From positions 1-64,000 of the forward strand of contig JACYLN010000141.1 of NCBI GenBank assembly GCA_015272515.1: a stretch of 64,000 nt of DNA, in the 5' to 3' direction. A model generated the notes under the pieces. The model was not told the origin of the DNA. It did no database searches and saw only the letters and a program-made list of their open reading frames with translations. Both the position numbers and the translations under genes were made by a program. This DNA comes from Leptolyngbyaceae cyanobacterium C42_A2020_001 (GTDB lineage: Bacteria; Cyanobacteriota; Cyanobacteriia; Leptolyngbyales; Leptolyngbyaceae). The first letter of the stretch is position 1. Each line of letters starts with the position of its first letter. Shown one piece after another: positions 8,701 to 16,213 of the stretch.

Positions 8701-10757
8701 TTCAAATTTACCGCCCCACCCGTGCCTGTGCCGTCTGCAAAGGTAGCGATCGCCCCGGTGACAATGCCGTTCCCAGCCGTAACGCTGACCGCTCCCCCAT
8801 TGCCGTTGGTGGACGAAGCATCGATCGCGCCAACGGTAATATTGCCCTGAGCCGCTGTTAAAGTGACCGCTCCACCATTACCCGTTGCGCCCGTGGAAAA
8901 CGTGTTGATTGCCGTGGCAGAAACGCCGCCCCGCCCGTTGAGCGAAACTGCTCCGCCATTGCCTGTGCTGGATGAGGTATCGATCGTGCCCACTGCGATT
9001 GCGCCGTTGGATGTAAGCTGAAGCGCTGCGCCTGTAAAGTCTCCCAGGGTAATGTTGCCAGGTGATTGCACGGAAAATAATCCACCCGTGTTAATGCCGA
9101 TGTTGGTGGTGACTGCGCCGTTAAGGCTGGTAACGCTGAGATTGCCCGCACTTTGTAGCAGGCTGTCAGGGCTGGTTTGCGCCTGGATATCCACTCCGGC
9201 ATTGCCACGAATCAAAAGATCGCCACTCGTGCTGGCAATAAAGGGACTGTCGGCGCGATCGCGAATTTGCAGCACCCCCGTTGCTGATAGAAACAAATCG
9301 TTTGCCGCTTGCAGTTGGCTGCGCTGGAGTGTGGCATTGCCCCCCGCCGCGATCGCCAGTCCACCCGTGGTACTTACCAACACACTATCCGCCAGTTGCA
9401 AATTTCTCGTTGCAGACAGCAAGACATTGCCCGTGGCGTTTAACTGGCTACCCGTAAGCGAAACCGTATTGCCAGAAAATGTTGCCGCGTCGCCATTGGT
9501 AAACACGCCATTCGCCGCGATCGCGCCACTGCTATTTACCGTAATATTTCCGGTGGTTTGGATGGAACTGGTAGAGTTTGTTAGTGCGTTGATCGTGACA
9601 CCCTGCGTCCCCTGAATCAGCAAATTACCCCCCACAGTTGCATTAAATGGATTTGCAAGAGTGTCTTGAATTTGCACGGTGTTTTGTGCCAATAGCGATA
9701 GATTGCCCGTGGTTGTGAGTTGGCTTGCTGTCAGGTTGAGATTATTAGCGGCAAACAGGCTAGCCGTTTGGGCAGTGGCTTGCTGAACCGTGACGTTACC
9801 CGCTAAAGCATTCACTGTCAAAATGCCGTTGGGTGCCAGCAATTGCCCGATGCTATTAATCGAGTTGCCGCGTAACGTCAGGTCTTGCCCTGATTGAATA
9901 TCTCCTGCATTGGCGATGACATTGCTATTGAGAAATATAGTTTGTCCAGCTTGAATACTGCCCTGATTACTAATCGTACCTGCGGATGCAGTGAGAGATT
10001 GTCCAACTTGAATTGTTCCCTGATTGCTAACTGTGATTGCATTCAGGGTCAAATTCTGTCCTGCTAATAAGCTTCCAGTATTGGCAACTGTATTTGCAGC
10101 GAGTCTGATGTTTTGTCCAGCTTGCACTGTTCCCGAATTTGCGATCGCATTCCCAATCAGTGTGACATTTGTTCCAGCTTGCAAATTTGCCTGATTCGTG
10201 ACATTTGCCAGAGCGTTCAAAAAGGTTGCTTCTGGCTGAACAGCAACCAACGTACTTGGAACAGCCAGATTGGCACTGAATACCCCATTTTCCAACGTAA
10301 TAGCGCTAGATGTGCTGGCAACAAATGAGCCTTGCACATCTAAACTAGCACCGGGACCAAACACAATCCCCGCAGGGTTGAGCAAATACAGATTGGCAGG
10401 TCCTAATACGCCCAATCTGCCCAGGATATTGGAGGGATTGCCGCCCGTGACGCGAGTGAGGATATTGGTAACTCCATCTGGATTGGCAAAATAAACCCCT
10501 CGACCAGCCGCCACATTAAACTCTTGAAAGCTGTGAAACAGGTTGAAGCCCCGTACAGCACCACCCCCAATCACGTTGCTGGGAAAGCCGCCAATGGTTT
10601 GATCTACAGGATCGACCGTAGATTGCTCGATTCCCAAACTGGTATCTGCTGCAAGTTGTGCCTGAGCGGGTAACCCAATCGCGGCGATCGCCCCCAGCAT
10701 CAAACCGCCCGCCACCCGCGATCGCCAGCCCCCACGGGAGCATCCATACCTCGTCAT
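5739..10757 (-). CDS. Large exoprotein with filamentous haemagglutinin N-terminal (TPS) domain
   Basis: A predicted 1672-residue secreted protein. I prefer the ATG at 10757 over the track's start at 10811: a consensus AGGAGG lies about nine bases upstream, and the signal peptide (RVAGGLMLGAIAAIGLPAQAQ) follows directly. Residues ~35-160 form a two-partner-secretion domain (NILTRVTGGNPSNILG, YLLNPAGIVFGPGA). The rest is a long beta-helix of degenerate repeats of the 'GNGGAVSLN...GNITVGAIDAS' type, rich in Gly, Asn, Thr and Ser. The C-terminal ~130 residues are less repetitive and end in LVCGF. Its TpsB pore (ShlB/FhaC type) is not in this window. It starts 37 bp after the CHAT gene. Adhesin or surface-layer role is inferred. 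Confidence 0.9.
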   Translation of the reverse strand: MTRYGCSRGGWRSRVAGGLMLGAIAAIGLPAQAQLAADTSLGIEQSTVDPVDQTIGGFPSNVIGGGAVRGFNLFHSFQEFNVAAGRGVYFANPDGVTNILTRVTGGNPSNILGRLGVLGPANLYLLNPAGIVFGPGASLDVQGSFVASTSSAITLENGVFSANLAVPSTLVAVQPEATFLNALANVTNQANLQAGTNVTLIGNAIANSGTVQAGQNIRLAANTVANTGSLLAGQNLTLNAITVSNQGTIQVGQSLTASAGTISNQGSIQAGQTIFLNSNVIANAGDIQSGQDLTLRGNSINSIGQLLAPNGILTVNALAGNVTVQQATAQTASLFAANNLNLTASQLTTTGNLSLLAQNTVQIQDTLANPFNATVGGNLLIQGTQGVTINALTNSTSSIQTTGNITVNSSGAIAANGVFTNGDAATFSGNTVSLTGSQLNATGNVLLSATRNLQLADSVLVSTTGGLAIAAGGNATLQRSQLQAANDLFLSATGVLQIRDRADSPFIASTSGDLLIRGNAGVDIQAQTSPDSLLQSAGNLSVTSLNGAVTTNIGINTGGLFSVQSPGNITLGDFTGAALQLTSNGAIAVGTIDTSSSTGNGGAVSLNGRGGVSATAINTFSTGATGNGGAVTLTAAQGNITVGAIDASSTNGNGGAVSVTAGNGIVTGAIATFADGTGTGGAVNLNANLDITTTGDIDAASSLGNGGTLRIVSDRGAIDTSASVLSTRVLLEDGGSGGTVFLSANRNLTVGSILADGGRLGGGGAITLSSGSTVAIAANQELNSSTFGSGDGGNIVISGQSVSVGAGASVFASSLASGNAGNISVQAANNGSITLEPDSFLDTSAFGDTATGSAGFINLTGGSLAITSATLDAGVLNGDGNGGNVILTATNGAIALTNSSLYTDTVGNGAAGNLIITAPRGDLTLTGSDIFATTNGAGIAGTVTLTGRSLTSLDSTIDVAAFGTGATGSIAAQATAGYVYLLGGEFFTDTFPDNTGHAGGAVIRGTNVTLNNFRLNADSTGSILGANILVEASDRVSLENDSALRTTVAENATGQGGTITVRGGNLVALSGNSEIDASTNGLGNGGNVAVTAPTILLSDRSTINAKTSASGQGGTIAIDTGSGSLSVKTDSRISTAVEGGTGTGGEIAIRTGELELLTGGQLVSSTSGSGAAGNMSVAASERVVVSGRGTNPSGVLAQSQGEGRAGDLTIATPQLLVQDGAEVSVTTKAAGAGGRLTINTQQLSVLNSAEVSASTEGSGAGGILAVNASQRVVLDGGGRLAARSSASGDAGSLAIATNQLLIQNGAQATVSSTGTGSAGNLEVRARTATLDTGGKLTADTVSGTGGNIQLTVRNDLTIQNGAEISTSSSGTGNAGRITLSANSLFLTDGSRITSRSTATGNAGSITINLRDRLRVSNGEISASSEQGGGGQVTISARDILFNRGSLVSSSVSDGAGGGGDITIRSQERFFAFEDSDILANARFGDGGNITIDALIFIADLFANVGRNPGSDLSRFRGNGRVDISSSSVFGISGTVQIPDISFIQNSFSSLEDEFVSSEQVVAGSCLARRTSGRSSFLVTGTGGLARTPYSQAVGRYNVAPVRPVSTDPPQSLNQGADPNKLPPVSTPHLSWKPGDPVQEAQGFIRTPDGRVVLGTHPQLAAVVKAHDLVCGF

Positions 10758-10794
10758 GCCTGTTGCCTCCTGTAAGGGCGAAATCGCAGTGTCA

Positions 10795-13575
10795 TCACAT
10801 CCAGTTACCAATCAAAATAAAGGACGACCAAACAGCGGGATGGTTGTAGTTAATGTCCTGGATGAGTTTTTTCTGCGCCCGCTGTAACGCTTCGGCTTTG
10901 GTAGTTCCAGGCTTGAGCAATTGCGTGTAAAACTCCTCCACCAGCGGCACCGTCGCTTCATCATTGATAAACCAGAGCGTTGCCATGGCACTTTTTACCC
11001 CAGCTCTGACTGCTAATCCGGCGATTCCTAAGGCCGATCGCTCATCGCCCGCTGCCGTTTGACACGCACTCAAGGTCAGCAGTTCCACAGGTTGAAGGTT
11101 TTGCCGAGTTTGCAGCACTTCATCTAGTTTGTCGATGGTGATGCGATCGCGGTACGTCAGCAAAAATGTGCTGGCTGCATCGCCGCCAAACTTACCGTGG
11201 GTTGCCATGTGCACAATGGGATAGCGTTTCCCTTGCAGGCGATCGCGCACCCCCTTCAGCGTAAAATCTTGATCCAGCAGTTTCGTGCCACCTAAAAGGT
11301 GATGCACCTCTTTGACTTCAACTTCCACATTGGGCAGGGCGGAAAATGGCGGCTGTTCCAGGGTTAGCCCCACGGCCAAAGCATTGAGGTTGCGACGATC
11401 CAATGAGCGACGACTGGTGAGGTTGAGGCTAGGGGTGGTGGCAATGGGATACTTCTCAACCAAAAATTGCTGACCATCGTGCAAAGCTGCCATGGGCACT
11501 TTCCGCAGCACCCCATCATTCACAAACACCAGCGTTGATGGTTGGATGGCACTCAAATCAGTTTCTAGAGGACGAATCAGCGCATTGTAAATTGCCTGAG
11601 CTTCAACCAAATACTCATCGGTTGAGCGTTTTTCTAGCAACGACCGGAGTTGATCGATTTGGGTTTGTAACGAGATGCGGGTCGAAATCGCGGGTTTACC
11701 GTTCACCGTAAGCTGGATGGGATATTTCTTTAATCTGCCATTGGGCGATCGCAACAGCAAATAACTCCGATCTTCCAGAACAACGGAATAGACCACCACT
11801 GCATTGGGGTCAATCGCGCTGTGAATGGAAGCTTGCCCCGGTGCTATTCTCTGTTCGGCGGCGATCCCGTCTTTGGCAACTTGAACACATTCATCCCCAA
11901 AAAAGTTTTGCAGTTCTGCCAGTTTCAGCAACTCCAGCACATCCAATACTTTCTCCAAATTGGGTGAGTTGGTTGTCTGAGAGGCAGATGCGACAGGTAA
12001 AGATTTCAAGCCAGCGCTAGAGGCAACTGGGGAAGGTGTGTTGGCTCTAGATTCATCAACCGTTAGCAACAGCCCGATCAGTTCTCGATAGACAGGTTCC
12101 ACAGAATCGCGAAAATCGAACTGGAGATCTTTGCTGGCAGCGATAATATCACTGCGAATGGTTTGCAGAGTGGCGATCGCTTGATCATAGGCTGCGATCG
12201 CCGAATTCAATTGTCCCGTTGCTTTCAAAAGTCGTCCGCTTTGCCATTGCCAGCGATACAAACTATCGGCGGCATTTGCGCCTTGTGCTGTGAACTGTGC
12301 CTTCCGAGTGAGGGCGATCGCGGCATCATATTGCTGATTTAGTTCATACAGATGCCCCAACGTGCCCAAGGCAAATGACTCAGAGCGGGGATCTTTCACC
12401 AGGCGCGCGATCGCCAGCGCCCGTTCCAGAATTGGTTTTAACACTGCAATTTCTGGTTTCTGCGATCGCGTATCTGCATTCTGGATCAAACTATTCGCCA
12501 AACTGATGTAGCCAAAGGCTTTGTCTTGAGAATCGGGTTTTGCCTCAAGCTGCGCCAGAAGTTGAGTGTGATTGGGAGGAATGGGTGATTTGGCATCGGC
12601 AAATGGCTTTACAACCATTGGTTGGGCTGGCTGCCCGGCAATAACAGGAGAACTGAACACGCCTGCAACATTAAGCTGGGCACAGGTAAGTTCGGGCAAG
12701 ACGGGAATTGGAGTTGATGGCGGCAAGTTCTTAAGCAGGCGATCGAGGTTGAGCAGAGCTTTGGGTTCGGTTGCGCCCGTCTCTTGCTGGCTCACAGTGA
12801 CGCTTTGCTGGTAAGCCGCCAGGGCAACTCGCACATTCTGGTCTGCCAACTGCTCCAGCATCGTCGCTTCTGGGGTTTCACCTTCCAATCTGGCAGCCCT
12901 TGCCTGATACCGCAATTGCTCTGCCCGACTGACAAACACATTTCCCAAGTTATTCAGGGCTGTGGCAATGTAAGGGGTGTGGTTGAGCTGACACGCCAGT
13001 ATCAAACTTTGTTGATTAGCAGCCAGGGCACCCTCGTACTCGCCCAATGCCCAGCGCGCACTCCCAATCGCCCCCTGTGCTGCTGCTTCGGTAGGTAAAT
13101 CTTGCGCCTTTTGTGCCAGCGCGATCGCGGACTCCGCCCGTTCCACCGCCACCTGATGCTGTCCCAAATCGCTGTATGCCTGCGCCTGTTCGGTGACCAA
13201 TTGGGCAATCGCCGCATCATCTGCCAGTGAACGATCGCTGCGATAAAGCTGAATCGCCGCCTCCCATTGAGCGATCGCCCGATCCAGCTTGCCAATTTGG
13301 CGATACGCCTGCCCCAGATTGGTCAATAAGATGACGCGATCGCGGGGATCGGTCACTTGAGTTAGAGCGCGTTCCCACTCGACGATCGCGGCGGCAAATC
13401 GTCCTGCTTGATATTGCTGGAGACCTTGATCAGCAAGAGCAAACCGAATAACAGAGGGAGTACGGGCCTGAACGGTGATCGTCCATCCTCCCCAACAACC
13501 CAACCACAAGCTAACCAGGAACCCCAATCCAAACAAAAGCGATCGGCGTAACCGACCTTGCTTAATCCGCGACAT
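10795..13575 (-). CDS. CHAT domain-containing TPR protein
   Basis: A 926-residue protein with an N-terminal hydrophobic segment (LLFGLGFLVSLWLGCWGG, ~12-30) that may export or anchor it. Several TPR-like helical repeats follow (~50-290 and ~350-480). The C-terminal ~280 residues are a CHAT caspase-like peptidase domain with a His (VHMATHGKFGG) and a Cys (LLTLSACQTA) in the right order and spacing for the catalytic dyad. CHAT proteases are separase/caspase relatives. In cyanobacteria they often lie next to haemagglutinin-type exoproteins, as here (37 bp to the next start), where processing of the exoprotein is an attractive but unproven role. It is the first gene of the minus-strand run. Confidence 0.9.
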   Translation of the reverse strand: MSRIKQGRLRRSLLFGLGFLVSLWLGCWGGWTITVQARTPSVIRFALADQGLQQYQAGRFAAAIVEWERALTQVTDPRDRVILLTNLGQAYRQIGKLDRAIAQWEAAIQLYRSDRSLADDAAIAQLVTEQAQAYSDLGQHQVAVERAESAIALAQKAQDLPTEAAAQGAIGSARWALGEYEGALAANQQSLILACQLNHTPYIATALNNLGNVFVSRAEQLRYQARAARLEGETPEATMLEQLADQNVRVALAAYQQSVTVSQQETGATEPKALLNLDRLLKNLPPSTPIPVLPELTCAQLNVAGVFSSPVIAGQPAQPMVVKPFADAKSPIPPNHTQLLAQLEAKPDSQDKAFGYISLANSLIQNADTRSQKPEIAVLKPILERALAIARLVKDPRSESFALGTLGHLYELNQQYDAAIALTRKAQFTAQGANAADSLYRWQWQSGRLLKATGQLNSAIAAYDQAIATLQTIRSDIIAASKDLQFDFRDSVEPVYRELIGLLLTVDESRANTPSPVASSAGLKSLPVASASQTTNSPNLEKVLDVLELLKLAELQNFFGDECVQVAKDGIAAEQRIAPGQASIHSAIDPNAVVVYSVVLEDRSYLLLRSPNGRLKKYPIQLTVNGKPAISTRISLQTQIDQLRSLLEKRSTDEYLVEAQAIYNALIRPLETDLSAIQPSTLVFVNDGVLRKVPMAALHDGQQFLVEKYPIATTPSLNLTSRRSLDRRNLNALAVGLTLEQPPFSALPNVEVEVKEVHHLLGGTKLLDQDFTLKGVRDRLQGKRYPIVHMATHGKFGGDAASTFLLTYRDRITIDKLDEVLQTRQNLQPVELLTLSACQTAAGDERSALGIAGLAVRAGVKSAMATLWFINDEATVPLVEEFYTQLLKPGTTKAEALQRAQKKLIQDINYNHPAVWSSFILIGNWM

Positions 13576-13824
13576 GACAGTGACGATTCAGTTACCTTTA
13601 ACCCTGATCAAAATGCCAATCCTACACCCTGAGGAGGATTGTTTATTTCTTCATTTTCAGGTACAGCATGAGTTGTGTGTGTGTGAAATCAATGAATATT
13701 CTCTAGCGACAATGATGCCTTAATAAATCAGCGAAGACAATACAGAATCTGGGTGAGAAACAATCCATGCTTGACCCGAGCACCGCTCAAAGTTAGCATA
13801 GATATTAGTGATTTAGTATGAACC

Positions 13825-13902
13825 GTGATTCGTCAGCAGTTTCCTTTCAACTCTCTTCACAGCCTGCTGCTGGGGCTGCTGCTGCGCCTTGCGCGCAAAT
13901 AA
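13825..13902 (+). CDS. Putative leucine-rich leader peptide of leuA
   Basis: A 25-codon frame starting with GTG and ending TAA encodes a peptide with eight leucines, including LLLGLLL specified by six CTG codons around one GGG. It lies 260 bp upstream of a 2-isopropylmalate synthase on the same strand, which is where ribosome-mediated leucine attenuation would place a leader peptide. No strong Shine-Dalgarno sequence is visible. A competing frame starts at ATG 13818 and reads the same run as alanines (36 codons, ending 13928). The assignment rests on leucine content plus context; conservation has not been tested. Confidence 0.45.
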   Translation: MIRQQFPFNSLHSLLLGLLLRLARK

Positions 13903-14051
13903 TCTTCACACTACACACAAGTTTTTAGCATTTCGCCAGTTTGAGCATTCACGTTCATTCAGTTGCGTCTGAGTGCGATCGCTCAACGAAGCCGCTTTGC
14001 TCTTGCTAAGAAGCGCAAATTTAATCCAGTGGAATAGTCATCGAGAGTATA

Positions 14052-14080
14052 GATGGGTTACGGCTATCGCCTAACCCATC
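14052..14080. repeat. Perfect 9-bp inverted repeat with extended stem upstream of leuA
   Basis: GATGGGTTA and TAACCCATC flank an 11-base core, in which GGC and GCC can pair further, giving a 12-bp stem with one bulged C. It lies between the leucine-rich frame and leuA. The same 'GGATGGGTTA' palindrome type is dispersed in many cyanobacterial intergenic regions. No T-run follows, so it is not a classical intrinsic terminator, though it could still act as an attenuator structure. Confidence 0.6.
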
Positions 14081-14161
14081 CTACAAAACTCCCCCACACA
14101 CCATACCCCACACCCTATTCCCCCATTCCCCATTCCCGCATTTCAAAAGGAAAAACTAATC

Positions 14162-15862
14162 ATGTTGAAGCATCCTGCTGGTAAGTATCAACCGTTTGCA
14201 CCCGTGAATTTGTGCGATCGCACCTGGGTCAACCAAACCATTACCCAACCTCCGATCTGGCTCAGTACGGATTTGCGCGACGGCAACCAGGCATTGATTG
14301 AACCAATGAACGTTCAGCGCAAGTTGCAACTATTTCAAATGCTGGTCAAGCTTGGGTTTCAAGAAATTGAAGTGGCGTTTCCCTCTGCCTCCTCAACCGA
14401 TTTTGATTTTGTCCGGTTGTTGATTGAGCAGCAGTTGATCCCGGAAACCGTTACCATTCAGGTCTTGACCCAGGCACGGGAAGATTTGATCCGCCGCACG
14501 TTTGAGTCATTGCAAGGAGCGAAGCGGGCGATTGTACATGTTTATAACGCTACATCGCCGGTGTTTCGACGGGTGGTGTTTGGGCGCGATCGCCTCGGCA
14601 CCATTGATCTTGCTGTTTCTGCTGCCCGGTTGATCAAGCATCTGGCAGCCGAGCATCCCGAAACCGATTGGCACTTTCAGTATTCGCCCGAAACCTTCAC
14701 GGCAACTGAATTGGATTTTGCCAAAGATATTTGCGATGCGGTGACCGAGGTCTGGCAACCAACCCCGCACCATAAAGTGATTCTCAACTTGCCCGCCACG
14801 GTTGAAGTGGCAACGCCCAATATCTTTGCCGATCAGGTGGAATGGATGCATCGCCACCTGGCACGACGGGATAGTGTGATTATCAGCGTTCATCCCCACA
14901 ACGATCGCGGCTGTGCGATCGCGGCGGCTGAACTTGCCCAACTGGCAGGAGCCGAACGGATTGAAGGCTGTTTGTTTGGCAATGGCGAACGCACAGGCAA
15001 CGTGGATCTGGTGACGTTGGCGCTCAACCTCTACACGCAAGGCATCCATCCCGGATTGGATTTTTCGCAGATCAACGATGTTGCCAGAACCATTGAAGAT
15101 TGCACCCAACTGCCTATCCATCCCCGCCATCCTTACGTGGGTGACCTGGTATTCACTGCCTTTTCTGGCTCCCATCAAGACGCGATCAAAAAAGGGTTTG
15201 CGGTACAACAGCCCGATGCCTTGTGGGAGGTGCCCTATTTACCGCTTGATCCGGCAGATGTGGGGCGCACCTATGAGTCGGTGGTGCGGGTCAACAGCCA
15301 ATCGGGTAAGGGTGGAATTGCCTTTTTACTGGAGCGCGAGTGCGGGCTGGTATTACCCCGTCGCTTGCAGATTGAATTTAGCCAGGTGGTGCAGCAGGTG
15401 ATGGATGATCTGGGCAAAGAGTTGACCGCCCAGGATTTGTGGCGCTTGTTTGAGCAGGAATATTTGCAGGCAACGTCTCCCCTGAAATATGTTGAGCATC
15501 ACAGCTCAAAAGTGTTGGATGGAGACGCGATCGCGGTGACGCTGCAACTTCAGCAGCAACCGATTGTCATTCAGGGGCAGGGCAATGGCCCGATTGATGC
15601 CTTTATCCATGCGTTGGGACTGACTATTCGAGTTCACCAATACGAGGAGCGATCGCTGGAACAGGGCAGTAACGCCAAAGCGGTTGCCTTTGTGGAATTG
15701 GTCGCTGAGTTTGCCCAAAGTCCGCTGCATGGCGTTGGCATTCACACCAACATTGTTACAGCCTCGATTCTGGCAGTCCTTAGCGCCATCAATCGCGGTT
15801 TGCAGAAAATGGCTCAATCCCAGCAAGTCCAGGTACTCCAACCTTTGACAAAGATGAAGTAA
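14162..15862 (+). CDS. leuA: 2-isopropylmalate synthase (actinobacterial/fungal type)
   Basis: LeuA condenses acetyl-CoA with 2-oxoisovalerate, the first committed step of leucine synthesis. The 566-residue protein shows the catalytic TIM-barrel pattern [15 protein letters not shown] near residue 36, [31 protein letters not shown] (metal-binding His pair) and [12 protein letters not shown], then [13 protein letters not shown] and VNSQSGKGG. The last ~110 residues form the leucine-binding regulatory domain. These strings match the long LeuA type of Mycobacterium and yeast rather than the enteric type. ATG 14162 follows an AAGGA motif ten bases upstream. Upstream lie a leucine-rich mini-ORF and a hairpin, so attenuation is possible. 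No other leu gene is nearby. Confidence 0.93.
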   Translation: MLKHPAGKYQPFAPVNLCDRTWVNQTITQPPIWLSTDLRDGNQALIEPMNVQRKLQLFQMLVKLGFQEIEVAFPSASSTDFDFVRLLIEQQLIPETVTIQVLTQAREDLIRRTFESLQGAKRAIVHVYNATSPVFRRVVFGRDRLGTIDLAVSAARLIKHLAAEHPETDWHFQYSPETFTATELDFAKDICDAVTEVWQPTPHHKVILNLPATVEVATPNIFADQVEWMHRHLARRDSVIISVHPHNDRGCAIAAAELAQLAGAERIEGCLFGNGERTGNVDLVTLALNLYTQGIHPGLDFSQINDVARTIEDCTQLPIHPRHPYVGDLVFTAFSGSHQDAIKKGFAVQQPDALWEVPYLPLDPADVGRTYESVVRVNSQSGKGGIAFLLERECGLVLPRRLQIEFSQVVQQVMDDLGKELTAQDLWRLFEQEYLQATSPLKYVEHHSSKVLDGDAIAVTLQLQQQPIVIQGQGNGPIDAFIHALGLTIRVHQYEERSLEQGSNAKAVAFVELVAEFAQSPLHGVGIHTNIVTASILAVLSAINRGLQKMAQSQQVQVLQPLTKMK

Positions 15863-15998
15863 TCCTGATTTAACCAGTGATAGAGACACATTCTTTGCCC
15901 CCACACCCCCTCCGGAGGGGCTTTCAGTTACAGCAAAAGACTCAGGTTGGACAGATTAGAGAGTTCAACCCCAGTCTTTGCTCCAAGCAGGGAATCCC

Positions 15999-16060
15999 TT
16001 GCGGGGGGTGCGGGGGAGTGAGTCCCCCACGAAGCGGGGGGGCGGGGGGAAGCCCCCCGG
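15999..16060. repeat. GC-rich palindromic intergenic repeat
   Basis: The 350-bp spacer between leuA and the LD-carboxypeptidase gene holds a cassette of consecutive G runs and two hairpins: GGGGGA-gtgag-TCCCCC at 16012-16028 and GGGGGG-aag-CCCCCC at 16044-16058. Similar GC-rich palindromic cassettes are dispersed in cyanobacterial spacers. The short ORF across it (15877-16101) is a by-product of the G/C runs and is not counted as a gene. It may hinder read-through from leuA. Confidence 0.55.
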
Positions 16061-16169
16061 TAGAGTTTGTGGGTTTAAGTCGAGATCTGTGTACACAGTA
16101 GCTTGATAAGGGGAACTGAAGGGGATCTCAATCTGTAGCGTGTCGAAATCAAATCGGTATTAACTTCCA

Positions 16170-16198
16170 TGATGGCAACGGCTATAATAGCCTATTCA
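16170..16198 (+). promoter_or_regulatory. Sigma-70-type promoter of the LD-carboxypeptidase gene
   Basis: TTAACT, 17 bases, then a perfect TATAAT. The predicted start of transcription is about eight bases before the ATG at 16214, which would leave a very short leader. The -10 box sits inside a small palindrome (GGCTA-taa-TAGCC). Confidence 0.55.
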
Positions 16199-16213
16199 TT
16201 GGTGTTCTAACCC

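Noticed and set aside
6049-9615. Plus-strand ORFs (6049-6684, 7186-7770, 7867-8283, 8422-8850, 9052-9615) over the haemagglutinin gene
   Set aside because: They are antisense shadows of a Gly/Asn/Ala-rich repetitive gene; Pro/Leu/Ser-rich translations reflect its codon bias.
13475-13723. 82-aa plus-strand ORF at the start of the CHAT gene
   Set aside because: Mostly antisense to the CHAT signal region, and no features support it.
14052-14080. Intrinsic attenuator terminator of leuA
   Set aside because: The hairpin is strong, but no T-run follows, and the sequence looks like a dispersed cyanobacterial palindrome. It is listed as repeat, not as terminator.
14507-15208. 233-aa minus-strand ORF inside leuA
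   Set aside because: Shadow of leuA, which is fully conserved in the other strand.
15877-16101. 74-aa ORF between leuA and the LD-carboxypeptidase
   Set aside because: It is a product of G/C-run repeats and has no start signal or family features.
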